NCBI RefSeq assembly: GCF_046707225.1
Contig: NZ_JBJKOP010000032.1
Location: 210,683-274,682, forward strand
Source: Caproicibacter sp046707225
GTDB taxonomy: Bacteria; Bacillota; Clostridia; Oscillospirales; Acutalibacteraceae
DNA length: 64,000 nucleotides
Direction of reading: 5' to 3'
Within the stretch, counting starts at the first letter, position 1. Every line of letters begins with the position of its first letter. A program made the translations under genes and the position numbers. The notes beneath the pieces are model-generated. The model had not been told where the DNA came from and did not search any database. It worked only from the letters and a program-made list of their open reading frames with translations. Of this stretch, positions 16,978-25,254 are shown piece by piece.

Positions 16978-17910
16978 ATGGAAGCAACCCATAAAGCCGG
17001 AGCGCGAATCACTGCCTCCAACCGGCTGCGCTCTCAGGAAACAATGTTTCACGCGATGATGCTGCCGGGCATGATATTTCTGGCAGTTTTCAGTTACATT
17101 CCTATGGTCGGCGTCGTGATGGCATTCCAGAATTTTTCCGCGGGCAAGGGGATTTTCAGGTCTCCGTTTGTCGGCCTCAAGCATTTCCGGTATATGTTTT
17201 CCCTTCCGGATATCTGGGAAATCATTCGCAATACGCTGACGATCGCTATCGGCAAGATGGTCCTTACCACCCTGCTGGCCATCGTGTTTGCCATTCTGCT
17301 CAATGAAATCCGTCAGCGTTGGCTGAAGCGGACGGTTCAGACCATTGTTTATCTGCCGCATTTCCTTTCGTGGGTTATTTTGGCGGCGGTCGTCGTCAAC
17401 CTGTTCAGCCTTGACGGCTCGGTCAATCAGATTTTGCAGAAGCAGGGCTTTGCCCAGGCGAACTTTTTGGGCAGCAACACGCTGTTCCAGCCGACTTTGA
17501 TCATGACCGACGTCTGGAAGGAATTTGGCTATGCGTCCATTGTATATCTGGCCGCAATCACTTCAATCGATCCGGGCTTATATGAAGCGGCCGCCATCGA
17601 CGGGGCGAACTGGTGGCAGCGTGTCTGGCATGTTACTTTGCCCGGGATGCTGAGCATTATCTTGCTGATGTCGGTTATGAACATTTCCAATGTGCTGAAC
17701 GCGGGGTTCGACCAGGTGTACAATTTATACAGCCCGATGGTCTATGATACGGGCGATATTATCGACACCTATGTTTACCGGATGGGTCTGTTAAGCCACC
17801 AGTACAGCTTTTCCACGGCGGTCGGGCTGTTCAAGTCTGTTGTGGGAATGTTTTTACTGATCGCCGTGAACGAGATTTCCAAGAAATTTACGGACGCCCG
17901 CATCTTTTAA
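16978..17910 (+). CDS. Sugar ABC transporter permease, LplB/YteP-like
   Basis: 310-residue membrane permease with about six helices. The EAA loop that docks the ATPase is visible as YEAAAIDGANWWQRVWHVTLPG near residue 200, typical of MalF/LplB-type importers. The N-terminus (residues 1-22) is cytoplasmic and basic. ATG at 16978 after AAGGAGGATT. The second permease starts 14 bp beyond its stop. No ATP-binding subunit is encoded in the operon, as is usual for this class in Firmicutes, which share an MsmX/UgpC-type ATPase encoded elsewhere. Confidence 0.92.
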   Translation: MEATHKAGARITASNRLRSQETMFHAMMLPGMIFLAVFSYIPMVGVVMAFQNFSAGKGIFRSPFVGLKHFRYMFSLPDIWEIIRNTLTIAIGKMVLTTLLAIVFAILLNEIRQRWLKRTVQTIVYLPHFLSWVILAAVVVNLFSLDGSVNQILQKQGFAQANFLGSNTLFQPTLIMTDVWKEFGYASIVYLAAITSIDPGLYEAAAIDGANWWQRVWHVTLPGMLSIILLMSVMNISNVLNAGFDQVYNLYSPMVYDTGDIIDTYVYRMGLLSHQYSFSTAVGLFKSVVGMFLLIAVNEISKKFTDARIF

Positions 17911-17924
17911 AAGGGGAAATGTTT

Positions 17925-18818
17925 ATGCAGCAGCATCAAAATGCATGGGCGCAGATGGGGAAAGCGGTTATCTACATACTTGTCGTGTTGATGGGCTTCA
18001 GCTGCCTGCTGCCCCTGCTGAATATCTTAGCGATCTCCTTCAGCGGAAGCGCGGCTGTTACGGGCAACCAGGTGGGACTGGTCCCGGTCGATTTTACGCT
18101 TGCGCCATATCAGAAAATGTTGGAGGACTCACAATTCTGGCGTTCGTCCCTCATTTCGGTGGAACGTGTTTTCTTGCAGCTTGTGCTGAATATGGTTTTA
18201 GTCGTGCTGATGGCGTATCCGCTTTCCAAGCCGAAGCACGAGTTCCATGCGCGCGGATTTTATATGAAAACCATGATTTTTGCCATGCTGTTTAACGGCG
18301 GCATGATCCCCACCTACCTGGTGGTAAAGCAGCTGGGTCTGCTGAACACCATCTGGTCGCTGGTTTTGCCGGGCGCGGTGCCGATTTTCAATGTCATACT
18401 GGTCATGAATTTTTTTGCCGGCGTCCCAAAATCGCTGGAAGAAGCCGCGGTGATAGACGGCGCCAGCCCGCTGCAGGTCCTGCTGAAGGTGTATATTCCC
18501 TGCTCGGTGCCTGTTTTGGCAACGGTTGCCCTGTTCAGCATCGTGGGCAGCTGGAACGATTTTTTCAGCGGCCTGATTTATATTACCAAAGTGCAGAACT
18601 ACCCGCTGATGACCTATATACAGTCTTTGAGCATTAATATCGCCGACCTTTTAAAGTCCGGCGTCAGCGCAAGCACGCTGGAAAATGTCACTCAGCTTTC
18701 GAACAAGAACTTAAACGCGGCCAAGATTGTGGTTTCCACCATTCCGCTGATCGCAATTTATCCGTTTTTGCAAAAATATTTTGTCACCGGCATTGTGGTT
18801 GGAGCAGTAAAGGAGTAG
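17925..18818 (+). CDS. Sugar ABC transporter permease, LplC/YtcP-like
   Basis: 297-residue permease with about six helices and the EAA loop LEEAAVIDGASPLQVLLKVYIP near residue 180. The ATG at 17925 is preferred over the in-frame ATG at 17919, because the ribosome site AGGGG (17912-17916) lies 8 bp from the former and only 2 bp from the latter. It forms the membrane channel with the preceding permease. The C-terminus VTGIVVGAVKE is typical of this family. The GH13 gene follows after 42 bp. Confidence 0.92.
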   Translation: MQQHQNAWAQMGKAVIYILVVLMGFSCLLPLLNILAISFSGSAAVTGNQVGLVPVDFTLAPYQKMLEDSQFWRSSLISVERVFLQLVLNMVLVVLMAYPLSKPKHEFHARGFYMKTMIFAMLFNGGMIPTYLVVKQLGLLNTIWSLVLPGAVPIFNVILVMNFFAGVPKSLEEAAVIDGASPLQVLLKVYIPCSVPVLATVALFSIVGSWNDFFSGLIYITKVQNYPLMTYIQSLSINIADLLKSGVSASTLENVTQLSNKNLNAAKIVVSTIPLIAIYPFLQKYFVTGIVVGAVKE

Positions 18819-18860
18819 ACTGGTATCAAGGTCTAAATTTTTAATCGGGGAGAGATTTTT

Positions 18861-20408
18861 ATGCCGAAATGGCTTAATGACGCGGTATTTTACGAAATTT
18901 ATCCGCAAAGCTTTTACGATTTAAACGGCGACGGGATCGGGGACATCAACGGTATTACCGAAAAGCTGGATTACGTCAAATCCCTCGGCTGCAACGCCGT
19001 CTGGCTGAATCCCTGCTTTGATTCTCCGTTTATGGACGCAGGGTACGACGTTCGCGATTACAAAAAGGTTGCCCCGCGCTACGGTACGAACGAAGACCTG
19101 AAGCGGTGTTTTTTCGAAGCTCATAAAAGGGGAATGCATATTCTGCTCGACCTTGTGCCGGGGCACACCTCCGACCGGCACGCGTGGTTCCGGGAAAGCC
19201 AAAAAGCCCAAAAGAATCCATACAGCGGCCGCTATATCTGGACGGATTCCGTGTGGAACCGGCCGGCTGACTTCGGATGCATGTGCGGCGTTACCGAACG
19301 CGACGGATGCTATCTGCTCAACTTTTTTTCTTCCCAGCCGGCTTTGAATTACGGCTTTAACAAAATCACCGCGCCTTGGCAGCAGCATTATACGCATCCG
19401 GATTGCGTCGCGACGCGCGAGGCGATGAAGGACGTCATGCGGTTCTGGCTCGACGCGGGCTGCGACGGTTTCCGGGTGGATATGGCCGATTCCCTTGTCA
19501 AAAACGACGGCGATCGCACTGCAACCGCGGAAATCTGGAGGGGCGTGCGCGAAATGCTGGACCGGGAATATCCTGAGGCCGCGATGGTATCCGAGTGGTC
19601 CAATCCCAAACAGGCGATTGTGCAGGCGGGCTTTCACATGGACTTCCTGCTGGACCATCCGGGCAAGGGATACCATTCCCTGTTCCGGGAGACGGGACCC
19701 GACGGGGGCCAGCACAGCTTTTTCAGCAAGCAGGGTAAAGGAAATATCATGAAGTTTCTGAGGGATTACCTGCCCCAGTACGACGCGTCTAAAAACAGCG
19801 GTTATATCAGCCTGATCACCTGCAACCATGATACGCCCCGCATGACGCTGGGATTTGATGAGCTGGAATGTAAAATCGCGTATTCGTTTCTTTTGACCAT
19901 GCCGGGCGTTCCGTTCCTCTATTACGGCGATGAAATCGGCATGCAGTATTTTAAACTTCCAAGCGTCGAAGGCGGCTATCAGCGCACGGGATCGCGCACT
20001 CCCATGCAGTGGAACAGGGGAAAGAACCGTGGCTTTTCCGCCGCCGATCCGGAAAAGCTGTATCTGCCGGTGGACGAAAGGGATTGTGCACCGACTGTGG
20101 AAGAGCAGGAAAAGGACGGCGGTTCCCTCTTGCGTACGGTCCGCAGGGTGTTGGCCCTGCGGCATGAAAATCCGGATTTGCAGGCGGTGCCAAACTTCGA
20201 GGTCGTTTACGCGAAGGAGAACGAATATCCCTTTGTATTCCGGCGCGGAAAATTTGTCATAGCGGTAAACCCATCCTGCAAGGAAACGGAAATCCCTGTG
20301 GCCGCGGAGGGAACGCCCAGATTTCTGATCGGCAGCAGTTCTTTGAAGAGCAGCCGGCTTGCCATGGGAAAACAGTCTTTTGCCGTTTTTGAATGCGCCG
20401 AATTGTAG
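18861..20408 (+). CDS. Glycoside hydrolase family 13 alpha-glucosidase-type enzyme
   Basis: 515-residue cytoplasmic (no signal peptide) GH13 enzyme. Conserved regions: a calcium-type loop DLNGDGIGD (20-28), region I LLDLVPGH (95-102), region V QPALN (159-163), region II GFRVDMAD with nucleophile Asp207, region III VSEW with acid/base Glu245, and region IV NHD with Asp324. The layout matches oligo-1,6-glucosidase, alpha-glucosidase and dextran-glucosidase subfamilies. Region I has Gly where most members have Asn (DLVVNH), so exact specificity is uncertain. As last gene of the uptake operon it should hydrolyse the imported alpha-glucoside. ATG at 18861 after GGGGAGAG. Confidence 0.88.
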   Translation: MPKWLNDAVFYEIYPQSFYDLNGDGIGDINGITEKLDYVKSLGCNAVWLNPCFDSPFMDAGYDVRDYKKVAPRYGTNEDLKRCFFEAHKRGMHILLDLVPGHTSDRHAWFRESQKAQKNPYSGRYIWTDSVWNRPADFGCMCGVTERDGCYLLNFFSSQPALNYGFNKITAPWQQHYTHPDCVATREAMKDVMRFWLDAGCDGFRVDMADSLVKNDGDRTATAEIWRGVREMLDREYPEAAMVSEWSNPKQAIVQAGFHMDFLLDHPGKGYHSLFRETGPDGGQHSFFSKQGKGNIMKFLRDYLPQYDASKNSGYISLITCNHDTPRMTLGFDELECKIAYSFLLTMPGVPFLYYGDEIGMQYFKLPSVEGGYQRTGSRTPMQWNRGKNRGFSAADPEKLYLPVDERDCAPTVEEQEKDGGSLLRTVRRVLALRHENPDLQAVPNFEVVYAKENEYPFVFRRGKFVIAVNPSCKETEIPVAAEGTPRFLIGSSSLKSSRLAMGKQSFAVFECAEL

Positions 20409-20550
20409 CTGTTTCCAAAATTGAAGGTCTGGCTTGCGGCTTGCCGGGGGTTCTGAATTTCCCAAAACTTCTTTTGCGGCGATGGGGGAGAACGGGTTCC
20501 TCTTTGCAAGAATTGTCAAAAATGTTTTTTTATAATCATAAAGTATCATA

Positions 20551-20578
20551 TTGACGGAAGAAAGCTGGAAGACATAAT
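20551..20578 (+). promoter_or_regulatory. Promoter of the Trp/Cys-rich microprotein unit
   Basis: TTGACG (20551-20556), 16-bp spacer, CATAAT (20573-20578); an 18-bp-spaced TAATAT (20575-20580) is an alternative -10. The predicted start is about 20585, giving a leader of about 28 nt. The preceding 140 bp after the GH13 stop shows no other recognisable element. Confidence 0.6.
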
Positions 20579-20612
20579 ATGTATTACTCTCCTATGAAAG
20601 GAGGGAATACAA

Positions 20613-20687
20613 ATGCGTTGGCGTTGTGGCTGGGTTTGGTGCAGTCGTTGGCGCTGCTGGTGCTGGTGCTGCGGACCCATTCGATAA
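20613..20687 (+). CDS. 24-residue Trp/Cys-rich microprotein (candidate)
   Basis: A 24-codon reading frame with a strong ribosome site, AAAGGAGGG at 20597-20605, 7 bp before the ATG. Composition is extreme: 6 Trp and 6 Cys, with 5 Arg and no acidic residue; the sequence opens MRWRCGWVW and ends CWCWCCGPIR. It sits alone between a promoter and a 14-bp-stem terminator, so the transcript would be about 150 nt. I do not recognise the family. A Cys/Trp-dense cationic peptide could bind metal or haem, or act at membranes; these are guesses. The coding strand is rich in GG and TGG, so a structured G-rich small RNA is a real alternative. Confidence 0.6.
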   Translation: MRWRCGWVWCSRWRCWCWCCGPIR

Positions 20688-20699
20688 ATGGTTTATTTG

Positions 20700-20737
20700 C
20701 AATAATGCTTGCCTGATCGGCAAGCATTATTGTTTTG
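20700..20737 (+). terminator. Terminator of the microprotein unit
   Basis: CAATAATGCTTGCC (20700-20713) and its exact complement (20719-20732) form a 14-bp stem with a 5-nt loop followed by TTTTG. Confidence 0.9.
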
Positions 20738-20769
20738 TATCCGGCCGGATGAGAAATGGATTTTTTTGT

Positions 20770-20798
20770 TTGACCGTATTATAATATCGTAATAAAAC
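20770..20798 (+). promoter_or_regulatory. Promoter of the HsmA-like gene
   Basis: TTGACC (20770-20775), 17-bp spacer, TAAAAC (20793-20798). It lies downstream of the microprotein terminator, so the next gene has its own promoter. Confidence 0.5.
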
Positions 20799-20836
20799 AG
20801 CTTCTTAAAATTTGAAATTTGGAGTGGGATGATTTT

Positions 20837-21202
20837 ATGCTTTGGGCAGTTACGACCATTTCGCTGGCACTTGTCTTCTATACGATTGGTGTGTGGAGTG
20901 AAAAATGGCAGGGATCCATAAAAAGCTGGCATCTTGTCCTTTTCTGGATCGGATTCGTTTTTGATACCACAGGAACAACCTTGATGAGCAGACTTTCCAG
21001 TGTTCCGTTAACCGTCAGTTTTCACAGTGTAACGGGGGCGGCTGCAATCCTGCTCATGGCGGCTCACGCAATCTGGGCGACCTTTACTCTAACCAAAGGG
21101 AGCGATCTGCAAAAACGCAATTTTCATAAATTCAGTATTCTGGTTTGGGCTCTGTGGCTGATTCCTTACTTTTCCGGCATGATCGCCGGAATGACGCGCT
21201 GA
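20837..21202 (+). CDS. Small four-helix membrane protein, HsmA/TIGR03987 family
   Basis: 121-residue hydrophobic protein with about four membrane helices (residues 2-20, 32-52, 60-82 and 98-120). Family-like features are WHLVLFWIGFVFDTTGT, HSVTGAAAILLMAAHAIWA and KFSILVWALWLIPYFSGM, with conserved histidines inside or near the helices. The ATG at 20837 is chosen over an upstream TTG; a GGAG lies about 12 bp before it. The family name refers to a haem/redox link in other bacteria, which I cannot confirm here. It is a single-gene unit followed by a hairpin. Confidence 0.65.
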   Translation: MLWAVTTISLALVFYTIGVWSEKWQGSIKSWHLVLFWIGFVFDTTGTTLMSRLSSVPLTVSFHSVTGAAAILLMAAHAIWATFTLTKGSDLQKRNFHKFSILVWALWLIPYFSGMIAGMTR

Positions 21203-21232
21203 CAGCTGTCTCTGCAGTCCCCCCGGGGCAGG

Positions 21233-21265
21233 AGCCCCGAATCATGATTCACAGGGCTTTTGTTT
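21233..21265 (+). terminator. Terminator after the HsmA-like gene
   Basis: AGCCC at 21233-21237 pairs with GGGCT around the self-complementary GAATCATGATTC, followed by TTTGTTTTG. A competing GGGGC/GCCCC hairpin lies just upstream (21225-21238). Confidence 0.6.
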
Positions 21266-21337
21266 TGTAAAAAGATATGTTACACTTATGGCAATCTTTA
21301 TAACAGTTCAAGGCATGAATCCAACAGGAGGGAAAAC

Positions 21338-23134
21338 ATGATCAATCATTTTTGCAGTTCGCCGCTGTGGGAAAGCAGTAAAACCCTCGCCGCGGTTGCT
21401 CAGGGAAACGAACCCGCCCAAACGGTGATTTTTAATGCTAGGCTAATCAACGTCTGCACGGGGGAGATACTGCCTCATACGGACGTTGCGGTTTCGTGCG
21501 GAAGAATCGCGCTGGTGGGGGACGCGAAACATTGCGTCGGAGAAAACACCGTTGTCATAGACGCTCAGGGCCAATACATTGCGCCGGGTTTTCTGGACGG
21601 GCATATTCATGTGGAGTCTTCCATGATGGGGGTAGGGGAATACGCGCGCGCGGTGTTGCCGCACGGAACCACCGGGATTTATATGGATCCGCATGAAATT
21701 TGCAACGTCCTTGGACTGGACGGCGTCAAATGTATGCTGGAGGACGCAAAGCGCACTCCCCTGAAAGCGATGCTGACAACGCCTTCCTGCGTGCCGGCCG
21801 TACCCGGCTTTGAGGATACCGGCGCTTCAGTCGGTCCGGCGGATATTGCGGAAACGATGAAATGGGACGAGACGGTCGGCCTCGGCGAGCTGATGAATTT
21901 TCCCGGCGTTCTTTCTTCGTCGGACCACACGCACGGGGAAATTGCCGAGACCCTGAAAGCCGGTAAAATCATTACGGGCCATTATTCCATGCCGGAAACA
22001 GGAAAAGGGCTGAACGCTTATATTGCTTCCGGAGTCCGGTGCTGCCATGAATCGACCCGTATGGAGGACGCGCTTGAGAAAATGCGTCTTGGCATGTACG
22101 CGATGTTTCGGGAGGGCTCCGCGTGGCACGACCTCCACGAAGTGGCGAAGAGCATCACGCAGCATAAGATCGACACCCGGTTCGCCGTTCTGATTTCCGA
22201 CGACACCCACCCCTATACCTTGATGAACAACGGCCATCTGGATCATATTGTCCGCCGTGCGGTGGAAGAGGGGATCGACGCTGTCACGGCAATTCAGATG
22301 GTAACCATCAACTGCGCGCAGTGCTTTCAGATGGATCAGGACCTCGGCTCCATCGCTCCCGGAAAATGCGCGGATCTTGTTTTTCTTGACGATCTGGAAA
22401 AGGTACATGTTACAAAAGTGCTGATTGACGGCAAAGTCGTTGCGGAGAACGGGAGTTTAACGGAGCAGCTGAAACCGTATTCTTATCCGGAATGGGCGAC
22501 GCGGTCCATGCATATCCGCGACGCGATTACGCCGGAATCGTTCCGAATTTCTGCAAAAGGGAATGAAGTTACGGCGCGTGTAATTGAAGTGATTCCCGCG
22601 CGGGTGGGGTCCTACGAACGCCATGTGAAGCTGGCGGTGAAAAACGGTCTGGTGGAGTCGGATCCGTCGCAGGATGTTCTGAAAACCGCGGTTTTTGAGC
22701 GCCACCAAGAAACCGGTAAGGCCGGATTCGGGTTTGTAAAGGGATTTGGGATTCAGTGCGGCGCGATGGCCTCCACCGTCGCTCACGACGCGCATAATTT
22801 GCTGGTGATCGGTACAAACGACGAGGACATGGCGCTTGCCGCGAATACGCTGATTGCCTGCGGCGGAGGCATGACCGCCGTGCAGAACGGAAAAGTCCTC
22901 GGCACGGTTCCGCTGCCGATCGCGGGCCTGATGAACGACAGGCCGGTCGAAGAAATGAGCGAAATTGTCGGTTCCCTCGGGGAAGCCTGGCGGAAAATCG
23001 GCTGTAAAATGGTCTCCCCGTTTATGACGATGGCGCTGATTTCGCTGGCCTGCCTGCCGGAGCTGCGCCTGACGGACCGCGGCCTGGTCGACTGCACGAC
23101 GTTTCAGTTTGTTCCGCTGTTCCTTTCGGAATAG
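21338..23134 (+). CDS. ade: Adenine deaminase
   Basis: 598 residues, full length for the bacterial adenine deaminase of the amidohydrolase superfamily, which converts adenine to hypoxanthine and ammonia in purine salvage. Metal-binding and active-site stretches are PGFLDGHIHVESSM (about residue 88), HGTTGIYMDPHE, GHYSMPETGKGL and LISDDTHPYTL; the C-terminal region has CGGGMTAVQNGKV and MNDRPVEEM, both typical of this enzyme. The ATG at 21338 follows CAGGAGGG; a longer in-frame start exists at 21260 without a ribosome site. The gene is monocistronic or joined to the following unknown gene 88 bp on. No purine riboswitch is evident in its short leader. Confidence 0.95.
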   Translation: MINHFCSSPLWESSKTLAAVAQGNEPAQTVIFNARLINVCTGEILPHTDVAVSCGRIALVGDAKHCVGENTVVIDAQGQYIAPGFLDGHIHVESSMMGVGEYARAVLPHGTTGIYMDPHEICNVLGLDGVKCMLEDAKRTPLKAMLTTPSCVPAVPGFEDTGASVGPADIAETMKWDETVGLGELMNFPGVLSSSDHTHGEIAETLKAGKIITGHYSMPETGKGLNAYIASGVRCCHESTRMEDALEKMRLGMYAMFREGSAWHDLHEVAKSITQHKIDTRFAVLISDDTHPYTLMNNGHLDHIVRRAVEEGIDAVTAIQMVTINCAQCFQMDQDLGSIAPGKCADLVFLDDLEKVHVTKVLIDGKVVAENGSLTEQLKPYSYPEWATRSMHIRDAITPESFRISAKGNEVTARVIEVIPARVGSYERHVKLAVKNGLVESDPSQDVLKTAVFERHQETGKAGFGFVKGFGIQCGAMASTVAHDAHNLLVIGTNDEDMALAANTLIACGGGMTAVQNGKVLGTVPLPIAGLMNDRPVEEMSEIVGSLGEAWRKIGCKMVSPFMTMALISLACLPELRLTDRGLVDCTTFQFVPLFLSE

Positions 23135-23222
23135 CGCGGCTTTTTGCCTACGGAGTGCGCACTGAAGACGTTCGATGGATGTGAGAACCGCAGGAATCGC
23201 TTGTTTTACGCAGGAAAGGATC

Positions 23223-24203
23223 ATGGGAATGGAAGTCTTTTGGAATTTTTGCCCGGGACAACCTGCTCCGCACGGAGAAAAACCGGGCCGAGCAATTTCG
23301 GTTGACTGGAGTTTTTCTTATGACGGACTTCAATACCGGATTCCGCACATTTACCGTTTTCGGGAGGGAATCGTTTTTGATGCGGTTGCCGTGCTGGACC
23401 GCGCGGCGGCCCGCGCTTTTTACGACCGGTACCGGGACAAAGAAGCAGGGATGTCTTTGGAAGAAATTGAATTCGCGCGCGCAACCTCTCCGCTGCCGGA
23501 AATACTTCCGATCAAGGAATTTTATGTGAATGGGCGGAAAGTCAACAGCGGATGGCGCGGGCAGGGAAGACCTTATTTTCCGTGGGATCCGCACGACGGG
23601 GGAGAATTGCTGCCGCTGATTGAAGAAAACGGGTTTTTAGAGGACGCCTGTTTTGCGTGGACGCGGTGCCACGTGCCGTTTCCTCCTTTTTATAAGTTGA
23701 AAACTCTGAAGATCCGCCTGTATGAAACGCGGAAATCTCTGCCGGTCGGCGTTCGTTTTTCCCTTCCGGTCGGGAAAGAGGCAGCGGGGCGTGAAATTGA
23801 ATTCATTCATCCTGTGACGGGGAATGCGCACCGCCTGATCGTAGAAAGTCTGGAAGGGACGGATCTCGATCTTGTTTTTCGCAGTTCGCCGGGTTCCGGG
23901 CGGCGCTACTGTCCGCTGCTGCGATATATGATCGATCCGCCGCTGCCGGAAACCGACAAACTGGAAGTGCGTCAGGAAGGGTCTCAAACGAGCTCATCCG
24001 CCGGCGGCGCAATCGGGGTGATCGGCGGGGCGGAGGGTCCTACCGCCGTCTTTTTCGGCGATCCGCTTTCCGGAACGCGAGGTCTTCCTGTCAGGCAAGT
24101 CTTCTTGTCACCGGCGGAATCAATTCCGGAACAGGTAAAAATCCGGATCCCGTTTTTGACCGTGCCCAAAAATCCGGAAACGGAAATCGTTTTGTCCCTC
24201 TAA
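23223..24203 (+). CDS. Unknown protein with IGGAEGPTA motif
   Basis: 326 residues, no signal peptide or membrane helix; I do not recognise the overall family. Near residue 263 it contains AIGVIGGAEGPTAVFFGD after a Gly/Ser-rich linker. This matches the IGGADGPTAI signature of the beta subunits of sodium-pumping decarboxylases (OadB/GcdB), but those are membrane proteins and this one is soluble. The N-terminal 240 residues are rich in aromatic and charged residues with a mixed alpha/beta look. The ATG at 23223 follows AGGAAAGGA. It sits 88 bp after adenine deaminase and ends at a bidirectional terminator. No function can be assigned. Confidence 0.7.
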   Translation: MGMEVFWNFCPGQPAPHGEKPGRAISVDWSFSYDGLQYRIPHIYRFREGIVFDAVAVLDRAAARAFYDRYRDKEAGMSLEEIEFARATSPLPEILPIKEFYVNGRKVNSGWRGQGRPYFPWDPHDGGELLPLIEENGFLEDACFAWTRCHVPFPPFYKLKTLKIRLYETRKSLPVGVRFSLPVGKEAAGREIEFIHPVTGNAHRLIVESLEGTDLDLVFRSSPGSGRRYCPLLRYMIDPPLPETDKLEVRQEGSQTSSSAGGAIGVIGGAEGPTAVFFGDPLSGTRGLPVRQVFLSPAESIPEQVKIRIPFLTVPKNPETEIVLSL

Positions 24204-24231
24204 ATTGCGGATCCACAGAGATAGAAAGAGA

Positions 24232-24270
24232 AAGAGCAGGGGATGCAATGTGCATCTCCTGCTCTTTTAC
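24232..24270. terminator. Bidirectional terminator between unknown gene and hsp20 cluster
   Basis: A 16-bp perfect stem, AAGAGCAGGGGATGCA (24232-24247) with its complement at 24251-24266, 3-nt loop, followed by TTAC on plus and preceded by purines that give a U-tract on the minus strand. Confidence 0.85.
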
Positions 24271-24278
24271 AAAACGTA

Positions 24279-24704
24279 TTATTTTACTTCGATTTTACGG
24301 GGTTCCGGCTTTGCCTCGACCAGTTTCGGCAAATCAAGGCTCAAAACGCCGTCCTGATAGCTGGCGCTGATTTTTTCAGCGTCGATGCCCTGAAGGTCGA
24401 AGCTGCGGCTGAAGGCGCTGTACCTTCTTTCGCGGCGAACATAGTTCTTCTGGTCGCCGCCGGATTCTTCCTTATGTTCGGCGCTTAACTGAAGTCTGCC
24501 GCCATCCACGGAAATGTTGATGTCCTCCTTGCTGAATCCCGGCAAGTCGGCCTTCAGCACAAACTTGTCGCCTTCATCCACAATGTCGGTTCGGAAGGGC
24601 ACGGTGTCCATCCCTACTCCGCCGAAAAAACTGCTGTTGAGCATCCGGTCAAAGGTATCGAAAATACTGCCGGTGCTGCTTTCAAATGGAACCAGATCAA
24701 ACAT
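24279..24704 (-). CDS. Hsp20 small heat-shock protein (third of three)
   Basis: 141-residue alpha-crystallin-type chaperone that holds unfolding proteins. The crystallin domain runs from about residue 38 (FRTDIVDEGDKFVLKADLPGF) to 130; the C-terminal IEV tripeptide is the I-x-I/V anchor used for oligomer assembly. The N-terminus MFDLVPFES matches its two upstream paralogues. It has its own ribosome site (AAAGGAGG) before the ATG at 24704. It is last in a tandem of three, 74 bp from the second, and ends at a shared terminator. Confidence 0.93.
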   Translation of the reverse strand: MFDLVPFESSTGSIFDTFDRMLNSSFFGGVGMDTVPFRTDIVDEGDKFVLKADLPGFSKEDINISVDGGRLQLSAEHKEESGGDQKNYVRRERRYSAFSRSFDLQGIDAEKISASYQDGVLSLDLPKLVEAKPEPRKIEVK

Positions 24705-24778
24705 ACTGAAAACCTCCTTTAATTAATCGTTTTCTATGAAAAGCTCCTCGAGGGGAAGCGCTTTCATTACAAACAGTA

Positions 24779-25204
24779 TTATTGTATCTCAATTTTACGG
24801 GAAGAGGGTTTGGCTTCGACAATTTTGGGCAGATCGAGCGTCAGCACGCCGTCCTGATAAGCTGCGCTGATTTTTTCGGCATCGATCCCCTGAATGTCAA
24901 AGCTGCGGCTTAAGGTGCCGTATTTTCTTTCTCTTCGAATGAAATTCTTTTTTCCATCGTCCGTTTCCTCTTTCCGCTCGGCCGAAAGGGTCAACATGTC
25001 TCCGCTTACGTCGACCTTAATATCCTCCTTGCAAAAGCCGGGCATGTCGGCCTTTAAAACGAATTTGTCACCTTGGTCAAGAATATCGGCGCGGCAGGGC
25101 GCGCACTCCGCGTTATACCCACTGAAAAAACTGCTGTTCAGCATCCGGTCAAAATAGTCGAACACGCCGCCCGACCTTGAATCAAAGGGAACCAAATCAA
25201 ACAT
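24779..25204 (-). CDS. Hsp20 small heat-shock protein (second of three)
   Basis: 141 residues, clearly paralogous along its full length with the third gene: the same MFDLVPFDS start, a DRMLNSSFF segment, a RADILDQGDKFVLKADMPGF crystallin onset, and the DGVLTLDLPKIVEAKP plus IEI ending. AGGAGG precedes the ATG at 25204. Two extra cysteines (in the ECAPCRAD stretch around residue 36) distinguish it from the other copies. It presumably coassembles with its neighbours under heat or solvent stress. Confidence 0.93.
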   Translation of the reverse strand: MFDLVPFDSRSGGVFDYFDRMLNSSFFSGYNAECAPCRADILDQGDKFVLKADMPGFCKEDIKVDVSGDMLTLSAERKEETDDGKKNFIRRERKYGTLSRSFDIQGIDAEKISAAYQDGVLTLDLPKIVEAKPSSRKIEIQ

Positions 25205-25254
25205 TAGAAAAACCTCCTGTCAACATTTTCATTCCTGTGCTTAGTATAAGCACG

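Noticed and set aside
18921..20549. 542-codon minus-strand frame opposite the GH13 gene
   Set aside because: The plus strand encodes a GH13 enzyme with all catalytic regions; the antisense frame has no family features.
20613..21202. Trp/Cys-rich peptide as an attenuator leader for the HsmA-like gene
   Set aside because: The downstream gene has its own promoter (20770-20798) beyond the terminator, and I see no competing anti-terminator pairing.
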